Positions 7,316-11,592 of a stretch of 11,592 nucleotides of DNA are shown piece by piece; position 1 is the stretch's first letter; the number at the start of each line of letters is the position of its first letter. This DNA is from JAPYTY01 sp036338435. Lineage in GTDB: Bacteria; Acidobacteriota; UBA6911; RPQK01; JADFOI01. The translations under genes and the position numbers were made by a program. Location of the stretch: positions 1 to 11,592 of the forward strand of contig JAYZCG010000038.1 of the NCBI GenBank assembly GCA_036338435.1, given 5' to 3'. The notes below the pieces were generated by a model. It made no database searches, was not told the origin of the DNA, and worked only from the letters and a program-made list of their open reading frames with translations.

Positions 7316-8053
7316 ATGTCTATTAGAATCATGTTTATCTTGAGCTTCGTTGTTCTTTTTAACTCCTGCGCTCCAGATGTTGATGCACAGTTTATGGAGG
7401 CGCTGGAAAATGATGATGCTGACAAGATGCGTGAGCTCGTGAGAAGTGGGGCTGACGTAAATATAAAAAATGAGCAAGGGTGGTCCGCCTTGGCAGCAAT
7501 GGCAATGTTTAATCGGACCGATGTCGTTGATTTACTTCTTGATGCTGGAGCAGAGATTGATAGTGGGGATCATCTGGGGCGTACAGCTTTATACTGGGCA
7601 GCTGGAAGAGGACATGATGATACGGTGAGGCTTTTGATACGCCGCGGGGCTGATGCGGATCTTATGACCCGTGATCAACAGACGGCTTTGATGCAAGCTG
7701 CAAGCCTGGGGGCACCAGATGTTGTGGAATCGTTGCTTGAAGCTGGAGCAGAAGTAGATTTGAAGGACAATCAGGGGCGCACATCCTTACTGCAGGCTGC
7801 AGGTGGCAACGCAGAGACCGTAAAACTTTTAATTAAGGCTGGGGCCAATGTGAATATGAAAGGGCGCGTGAATGAAACGCCGCTCATGCTGGCTGTGGAG
7901 GAGGGGCGCTTGGAAAATGTAAAGGCATTACTGGAAGCAGGTGCAGATGTAAACGCAAAAGATATGGCTGAGCAGACGGCTCTGAAGTTAGCCACGCTTT
8001 TGCAGCATGCGGATATTATTGAAATTTTAAAGCAGGCTGGAGCCGAAGAGTAG
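7316..8053 (+). CDS. Ankyrin-repeat lipoprotein
   Basis: A 245-residue protein made almost entirely of ankyrin repeats, which bind partner proteins and have no catalytic role. The N-terminus MSIRIMFILSFVVLFNSC looks like a lipoprotein signal with an imperfect lipobox (FNSC, Cys18), so the protein is probably anchored to a membrane facing the periplasm. Repeats follow at about 22-54 (N-cap), 55-87, 88-120, 121-153, 154-185 (one residue short), 187-219 and 220-245 (C-cap). Typical units are GRTALYWAAGRGHDDTVRLL and LLEAGADVNAKD. The Shine-Dalgarno AGGGGG (7305-7310) is 5 bases from the ATG and lies in a short G/C palindrome with the following CCCCT. The QueC-like gene starts 5 bp after the stop, which suggests co-transcription. 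The partner protein is unknown. Confidence 0.88.
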   Translation: MSIRIMFILSFVVLFNSCAPDVDAQFMEALENDDADKMRELVRSGADVNIKNEQGWSALAAMAMFNRTDVVDLLLDAGAEIDSGDHLGRTALYWAAGRGHDDTVRLLIRRGADADLMTRDQQTALMQAASLGAPDVVESLLEAGAEVDLKDNQGRTSLLQAAGGNAETVKLLIKAGANVNMKGRVNETPLMLAVEEGRLENVKALLEAGADVNAKDMAEQTALKLATLLQHADIIEILKQAGAEE

Positions 8054-8058
8054 TTGTA

Positions 8059-8724
8059 GTGGGTGATCTGGATAAAGTAGCAGTTCTTGCCAGTGGTGGG
8101 CTAGACAGTTCTGTGATGCTAGCCGAGCTAACAAAACGCTTCGTAGCAGTCCATCCTATCTATGTGAGCTGTGGACTGGTCTGGGAATCTGAAGAAAAGA
8201 TGTACCTTAGGAAATTTATTTCGAAGCTTGGAAACCCTCGAATCAAAGAAGTCTGTGTTCTGACCCTACCAACAACCGATATCTATGGGGATCAATGGTT
8301 TACAACTGGAGAAGGTATTCCCGTCTATCATGATCCAGATGAAGAATGGGAAATTCCAGGTAGAAACATCATCTTGTTGGCTAAGGCAGCTGTTTGGGCC
8401 AAGCTTAATAGTATTTCGCAGATAGGGATAGGATCTCTTGGTAGCAATCCCTTCTCTGATGCCACCGAAAAATTCTTTTCATCTGCAGAGAAAATGTTTT
8501 CACTTGGGCTTAACTGGCCGCTCAAAATTCTGAGGCCTTTTGCCCAAATGAGTAAGGCAGACATTATTTCTGTTGGCAACTATCTACCTTTGGAATCAAC
8601 GTTAAGTTGCGCTTGCCCTGTAAAGGGTAAGCATTGCCGTGCTTGTGGCAAATGCCGGGAGAGAGTTGAGGGATTTGCTGAATCGGGGATTTCTGATCCA
8701 ACACCATACGGAAGTAATCTATAA
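8059..8724 (+). CDS. QueC-like 7-cyano-7-deazaguanine synthase family protein (PP-loop ATPase)
   Basis: QueC uses ATP and ammonia to turn 7-carboxy-7-deazaguanine into the nitrile preQ0, a precursor of queuosine and related modified bases. This 221-residue protein has the PP-loop SGGLDSS (12-18) near the N-terminus. At the C-terminus it has the zinc site C184-x8-C193-x2-C196-x2-C199, both diagnostic of the family. Other conserved-looking stretches are PGRNIILLAKAA (100-111) and GSNPFSDAT (128-136). It is cytoplasmic, with no signal peptide. The start is a GTG at 8059; GAAGAG inside the tail of the preceding gene is the only possible ribosome site, so translational coupling to the ankyrin gene is likely. 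No queD, queE, queF or tgt lies in the window. It may therefore be a housekeeping QueC encoded apart from its pathway, or a paralogue acting on another acid. I would not give it the symbol queC. Confidence 0.8.
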   Translation: MGDLDKVAVLASGGLDSSVMLAELTKRFVAVHPIYVSCGLVWESEEKMYLRKFISKLGNPRIKEVCVLTLPTTDIYGDQWFTTGEGIPVYHDPDEEWEIPGRNIILLAKAAVWAKLNSISQIGIGSLGSNPFSDATEKFFSSAEKMFSLGLNWPLKILRPFAQMSKADIISVGNYLPLESTLSCACPVKGKHCRACGKCRERVEGFAESGISDPTPYGSNL

Positions 8725-8773
8725 ATAACATTATGTTTATAACTTTAAAATACTGTAAATAAAGGAGGACCTA

Positions 8774-9964
8774 ATGGCAACTACGAGAAGAGAGATTCTG
8801 TTATCGACCGGTATGTTGGCGGGAACATCCATGGCACAGGTTAGGGCTAAGTCATTACCCGTGGCAGCGCAAGGAGTAGAGACAGTCCCAGGGACAGTAG
8901 AAGAAGCATTAAGCATTTGGGATCTAAAGGCGATGGCTCGAGAGCGATTACCATTGGCTGCCTGGACCAATATTGTTGGAGCCTCAGCAGACGAGATCAC
9001 CATGAACTGGAATAGACAATCATATGACGAGATCCGGTTGCGCCCTCGTGTAATGGTAGATCCTCGACAGATAGATATGACTACCACATTATTTGGTGAA
9101 ACACTCAATGTCCCTATTTTACTTGCTCCCACAGGTGGTCATCGTGGAACCCATCCGGGAGGGGAGTTGGCCACAGTCAGAGGGGCTGGGAAGGCGGGTG
9201 TAATTATGGTGGTAAGCACGGTCTCATCTACGCCAGTTGAAGAAATTAAAGCGATGGCTACAGAACCACTTTGGTTCCAACTGTATGTGCTCAGAGATCG
9301 ATCCTTGACAAAGGACTTAGTTCAAAGAGCAGAATCAGCTGGATGTAAAGCTCTGTGTGTAACTGTAGATACAGCCACAACGGGACCTCGCAACCGTCAA
9401 GATCGCGGCAATTTTCGAGGAATTCCGGCAGCCGGACGGGGTATGCCTCATCTCCAAGGCATGAAACGCCCGGATGTTATCGAAAGCGATATTTTCAGTT
9501 CAGCACGGGATCCAAATGTTACATGGAAAGATGTAGATTGGTTGCGTTCTATTACGAAAATGCCGCTTGTACTGAAAGGAGTGCTGGATCCCCTTGATGC
9601 TGAACAGGCTGTCGATGAGGGAGTGGATGGGATAATTGTTTCCAATCATGGAGGACGCAACTTAGATACGGCACAGGCTACGATTGTTGCTTTGCCTGAA
9701 ATTGTGGATCGGGTCGAAGGCCGGATTCCTATTTTGATTGATGGTGGAGTCCGCCGTGGCACGGATGTTCTTAAAGCAATTGCCTTGGGTGCTCGCGCCG
9801 TGCTTATTGGACGACCTTACCGGTATGGATTAGCTGCGGGGGGCGCAATTGGCGTAGCTCGAACTATAGATATTCTAAAGAGAGAGTTTGAGATGGCTAT
9901 GGCTAACACGGGGCGGATGTCGATTAAAGAAATTGACCGATCGGTTTTGTGGGGCAACTACTAA
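8774..9964 (+). CDS. Tat-exported FMN-dependent alpha-hydroxy-acid oxidase/dehydrogenase family protein
   Basis: This family oxidises L-2-hydroxy acids such as lactate, glycolate or mandelate to keto acids with FMN. The ATG at 8774 follows a strong Shine-Dalgarno, AAAGGAGG, at 5-base spacing. The N-terminus MATTRREILLSTGMLAGTSM carries a twin-arginine signal (TTRREILL), which fits a flavoprotein folded before export. The barrel follows: RLRPRVMVD (88-96), PILLAPTGG (114-122), WFQLYV (167-172; Tyr171 equals glycolate oxidase Tyr129), TVDT (197-200; Asp199), LKGV (267-270; Lys268), the active-site SNHGGRNLD (290-298; His292, Arg295) and the phosphate-binding IDGGVRRG and GRPYRYGLA. The Tyr24 position of glycolate oxidase aligns with Asn67, in LPLAAWTNIVGAS. 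With one of two substrate-binding tyrosines gone, the substrate is uncertain. The 49-bp AT-rich gap after the QueC-like gene permits co-transcription but does not prove it. Confidence 0.88.
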   Translation: MATTRREILLSTGMLAGTSMAQVRAKSLPVAAQGVETVPGTVEEALSIWDLKAMARERLPLAAWTNIVGASADEITMNWNRQSYDEIRLRPRVMVDPRQIDMTTTLFGETLNVPILLAPTGGHRGTHPGGELATVRGAGKAGVIMVVSTVSSTPVEEIKAMATEPLWFQLYVLRDRSLTKDLVQRAESAGCKALCVTVDTATTGPRNRQDRGNFRGIPAAGRGMPHLQGMKRPDVIESDIFSSARDPNVTWKDVDWLRSITKMPLVLKGVLDPLDAEQAVDEGVDGIIVSNHGGRNLDTAQATIVALPEIVDRVEGRIPILIDGGVRRGTDVLKAIALGARAVLIGRPYRYGLAAGGAIGVARTIDILKREFEMAMANTGRMSIKEIDRSVLWGNY

Positions 9965-9998
9965 ACACGAGCGTTGCATATTTTGTGGAGGAATAGCA

Positions 9999-10034
9999 GC
10001 CAGGTCCCAATCCTGAAACGGTCAAAGACCTGGC
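9999..10034. terminator. Weak candidate bidirectional terminator between convergent genes
   Basis: GCCAGGTC (9999-10006) and GACCTGGC (10027-10034) form a perfect 8-bp stem with a 20-base loop, located where the oxidase and hydrolase genes converge. The right arm lies inside the hydrolase's last codons. There is no T-run on either strand, and the loop contains an alternative short stem (GGTC-AAA-GACC). A structural role in ending transcription is possible but weakly supported. Confidence 0.3.
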
Positions 10035-10843
10035 CGTGAAAATGGTTCTATCACCTGATGTAAAATACGATTGAAAGTCTCCGCATCCTCCATCATGGGA
10101 AAATGTCCTACTTCGGACATTAAATAAACCTCAAGTTGAAAAAAAGTAGAAAGGCTGCTTACAACTTGTAGGTTATTTTCGTTACGTTTGGCCTGAATCA
10201 TGAAAACAGGTGAACAAAGCTTTCGAAAGGACCGAAGGCCTTCGTTTTTTCCCCACTCATAAATAGATTCCATTGAGGCAATGCCGCTCTTCGGATCTGA
10301 CGACGACATATCTGATGCAATACGCTGGACTAAATTGGAGTTGGAAGTGGGGAGGAAAAGTTGTTGAGAGACCCATTTATAGGTTGTTTCAACAAAATTT
10401 TTGCGGAAAGGTTCGAGGAACTGGTTACGTAGCAAGTCATCAAAGGTAAACCATTTGTCGGGGAAAGTATCTACCCCTACTATTGCGGAGACGCGTGAAG
10501 GGATACGGCAGGCTGTTTCTAGCACTACTGGGCCTCCCATTGAATGACCTATTAAGATCAATTGAGTTAGGTCTAGGGCTTCAACAACTGAAACTACATC
10601 CTGAGCGAAAGCCGAAACACTCCAATCATGCCTATGATTTCCTGAGTTTCCGTGGCCCGCTAAATCTAGCGTGACAACTGTCGTGTGGGAAGAAAAATAT
10701 TGTGCTTGCGCCTTCCAATAGGTTTGGTCTCCTGACCAGCCGTGCACGAAGAGAACAGTTGGCGCTCCGGCTCCATATATCCGATAGTAAATAGGGACGC
10801 CATCGGTAGATAGAACAGTAGACTCGCTATAGGAAGAATCCAT
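10022..10843 (-). CDS. Alpha/beta-hydrolase fold protein
   Basis: A 273-residue soluble hydrolase of the esterase/lipase-like superfamily; the substrate cannot be told from sequence. I start at the ATG at 10843, which has GAGG 8 bases upstream. A TTG at 10873 would add ten residues without a good ribosome site. The oxyanion-loop motif FVHGWSGD (residues 32-39) is followed by LDLAGHGNSG, the nucleophile elbow GHSMGG with Ser101, and the C-terminal histidine in VGHFPMMEDAETF (His247). The acid of the triad is unclear: the loop after strand 6 reads AKRNENN rather than the usual GxxD, so Glu222 or an Asp in GVDTFPD may substitute. There is no signal peptide, so it is probably cytoplasmic. It lies 38 bp downstream of the Sm-like gene on the same strand and most likely shares its transcript. 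Confidence 0.87.
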   Translation of the reverse strand: MDSSYSESTVLSTDGVPIYYRIYGAGAPTVLFVHGWSGDQTYWKAQAQYFSSHTTVVTLDLAGHGNSGNHRHDWSVSAFAQDVVSVVEALDLTQLILIGHSMGGPVVLETACRIPSRVSAIVGVDTFPDKWFTFDDLLRNQFLEPFRKNFVETTYKWVSQQLFLPTSNSNLVQRIASDMSSSDPKSGIASMESIYEWGKNEGLRSFRKLCSPVFMIQAKRNENNLQVVSSLSTFFQLEVYLMSEVGHFPMMEDAETFNRILHQVIEPFSRPGL

Positions 10844-10881
10844 CTGGGTTTCCTCGAGTGTGTACGTTGGCAATTATTTCA

Positions 10882-11142
10882 CTAATTTGTAGGGAGAGGG
10901 CCCTTAGGAACTGGTCGCAGCGGGATGCTTCCTGGTGGTGTCATTTGTGTAAACTCTACGTCAGCATAGATATGACTGACACTGGAGTAATTAACGCACA
11001 CAACAATAGCTTCCCCTCTCATTTTTTCGTGTTCAAGTATTTCCACGAAATCATCCAACGCATGGACAACCTTGCCAACAATAATTTTGGCATTGAGTAA
11101 GTGAATTTCGACGTTGGAACCTTCCTTAAATGCCGACTTCAT
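10882..11142 (-). CDS. Small Sm/Hfq-like beta-barrel protein (hypothetical)
   Basis: An 86-residue protein whose pattern suits an SH3-like Sm barrel. Successive strands are VEIHLLN (11-17), KIIVGKVVHALDDFVEIL (19-36), AIVVCVN (45-51) and SSVSHIYA (53-60), followed by a proline-rich tail (69-86). The V-x-I-x-L-x-N, G-x-V and D-x-F positions match those of Hfq, but the Hfq hallmark YKHAIS is absent and there is no N-terminal helix of the usual type. RNA binding is thus only a hypothesis; a small dodecin- or Sm-type structural role is equally open. Translation starts at the ATG at 11142 behind AAGGAG (11153-11148). It is the first gene of a two-gene minus-strand unit with the alpha/beta hydrolase. 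Confidence 0.7.
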   Translation of the reverse strand: MKSAFKEGSNVEIHLLNAKIIVGKVVHALDDFVEILEHEKMRGEAIVVCVNYSSVSHIYADVEFTQMTPPGSIPLRPVPKGPLPTN

Positions 11143-11177
11143 AATCTCTCCTTATTGGTTAACTTAGACTTTCGCAT

Positions 11178-11206
11178 ATTCTATTTTTAAACATCTTCTG
11201 ACACAA
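11178..11206 (-). promoter_or_regulatory. Candidate promoter for the Sm-like/hydrolase operon
   Basis: On the minus strand TTGTGT (11206-11201) is followed after exactly 17 bases by TAGAAT (11183-11178), five of six matches to the -10 consensus. A start near 11171 would leave a leader of about 29 bases before the ATG at 11142, with a good Shine-Dalgarno in it. Confidence 0.45.
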
Positions 11207-11278
11207 CAAATGACTTTTGAGGTTATCGTCAAAGTACAGCAATTATGGCGCTTGGATTAGCTCGATCCAGGCATTACC

Positions 11279-11307
11279 TTGACAGCATCCCTATCTCGCC
11301 ATAGCAT
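11279..11307 (+). promoter_or_regulatory. Promoter for the amidohydrolase gene
   Basis: A perfect TTGACA -35 box (11279-11284) is followed after exactly 17 bases by TAGCAT (11302-11307), four of six matches to TATAAT. The predicted start is near 11314, giving a leader of roughly 69 bases before the ATG at 11383. A short imperfect hairpin (7 bp with one G-U pair, 11251-11271) sits just upstream of the -35 box and may be chance or an operator. Confidence 0.55.
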
Positions 11308-11382
11308 CGCAGCATCTATTACTGCCGTCAAAACTCGTACAGTTCGCTGACTTGTGAGTGAAGCGAAATGGAGGTTTCACCG

Positions 11383-11592
11383 ATGAAAAGAAACTTGTCC
11401 CTCACCTTGTTCTTTGGGTTGTTGATGTCTAGCGTGGGCCTCTCGCAGGTCCGTGCCCCCCTGGTCGACGAGATGGGATTTGCCGATACCATTCTCGTCA
11501 ACGGAAAGATCGTGAGCATGGATGACCGCACCAGTATTCCGGACACGCCCGGCCATATCTTCGAGGCCATGGCCATTAAAGGGGACAAAATC
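11383..11592 (+). CDS. Secreted amidohydrolase family protein, N-terminal part (partial)
   Basis: Seventy codons are open to the window edge from the ATG at 11383, which has GGAGG 8 bases upstream. Residues 1-25, MKRNLSLTLFFGLLMSSVGL then SQVRA, form a Sec signal peptide. After it comes ADTILVNGKIVSMDD (34-48) and then EAMAIKGDKI (61-70). This is the standard opening of metal-dependent amidohydrolases of the YtcJ/imidazolonepropionase-like type, in which the first strands form a small beta-sandwich before the metal-binding HxH, which lies beyond the window. Substrate and metal ligands cannot be seen. Third codon positions are 53/70 G or C, much higher than in the neighbouring genes I counted. 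The gene is divergent from the Sm-like operon across about 240 bp. Confidence 0.75.
   Translation, partial: MKRNLSLTLFFGLLMSSVGLSQVRAPLVDEMGFADTILVNGKIVSMDDRTSIPDTPGHIFEAMAIKGDKI

Noticed and set aside
1..7850. Ten-base identity GGGGCCAATG at position 1 and near 7842
   Set aside because: Short match in unrelated coding contexts on opposite strands; expected by chance.
7316..8053. Ankyrin repeats as a host-directed effector
   Set aside because: The signal looks like a lipoprotein signal and no secretion-system gene is nearby; ankyrin proteins are common in free-living bacteria.
8059..9964. A three-gene anti-phage operon including the QueC-like gene
   Set aside because: The known QueC-like defence systems carry further genes (for example an ATPase and a nuclease) that are absent here; the neighbours are an ankyrin lipoprotein and an exported flavoenzyme.
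10844..10873. Ten-residue extension of the alpha/beta hydrolase from TTG
   Set aside because: TTG with no ribosome site, while the ATG at 10843 has GAGG at suitable spacing.
11143..11382. tRNA-like or attachment-site sequence in the final intergenic gap, suggested by hairpins and the composition change
   Set aside because: No cloverleaf with acceptor stem and T-loop could be drawn, and no direct repeats or integrase were seen.

Overview
This window looks like chromosomal DNA from an uncultivated, moderate-GC Gram-negative bacterium, most plausibly an acidobacterium. The main clue is the 1074-residue outer-membrane receptor: an N-terminal carboxypeptidase-regulatory-like domain, a TonB plug and a long barrel. 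Such Oar-like receptors are very numerous in Acidobacteriota, although not exclusive to them. The lineage call is an inference. No rRNA, tRNA, CRISPR array, transposase or phage gene was seen.

Layout. Positions 1-198 (-) hold the 5' end of a Tat-exported, PQQ-propeller-like protein. It is separated by a clear hairpin terminator (about 262-306, -) from the TonB-dependent receptor (326-3550, -). A 361-bp divergent region follows, then a class I methyltransferase (3912-4766, +) and a secreted DsbA-like protein with a SurA-like N-terminal part (4971-6032, +). A secreted asparaginase-fold protein (6065-7168, -) lies tail to tail with the latter and shares a divergent promoter region with an ankyrin-repeat lipoprotein (7316-8053, +). 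Only 5 bp later comes a QueC-like PP-loop ligase (8059-8724, +), then a Tat-exported FMN alpha-hydroxy-acid oxidase-like protein (8774-9964, +). Convergent to these are an alpha/beta hydrolase (10022-10843) and, upstream of it in the same operon, an 86-residue Sm/Hfq-like protein (10882-11142). The window ends in the start of a secreted amidohydrolase (11383 onward, +), which runs off the edge.

How the genes relate. No single pathway connects them. The theme is the cell envelope: seven of the eleven genes carry a recognisable export signal (Tat-like, Sec or lipoprotein). The pairs most likely to work together, on spacing alone, are the ankyrin lipoprotein with the QueC-like enzyme and the Sm-like protein with the hydrolase. 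The most unusual points are an asparaginase-fold protein that has lost the conserved catalytic Asp and loop Tyr, a QueC-like enzyme with no other queuosine gene nearby, an Hfq-like small protein without the Hfq signature, an alpha-hydroxy-acid oxidase lacking one active-site Tyr, and a sharp rise in third-position GC in the last gene. I did not find a convincing, entirely new multi-gene system.
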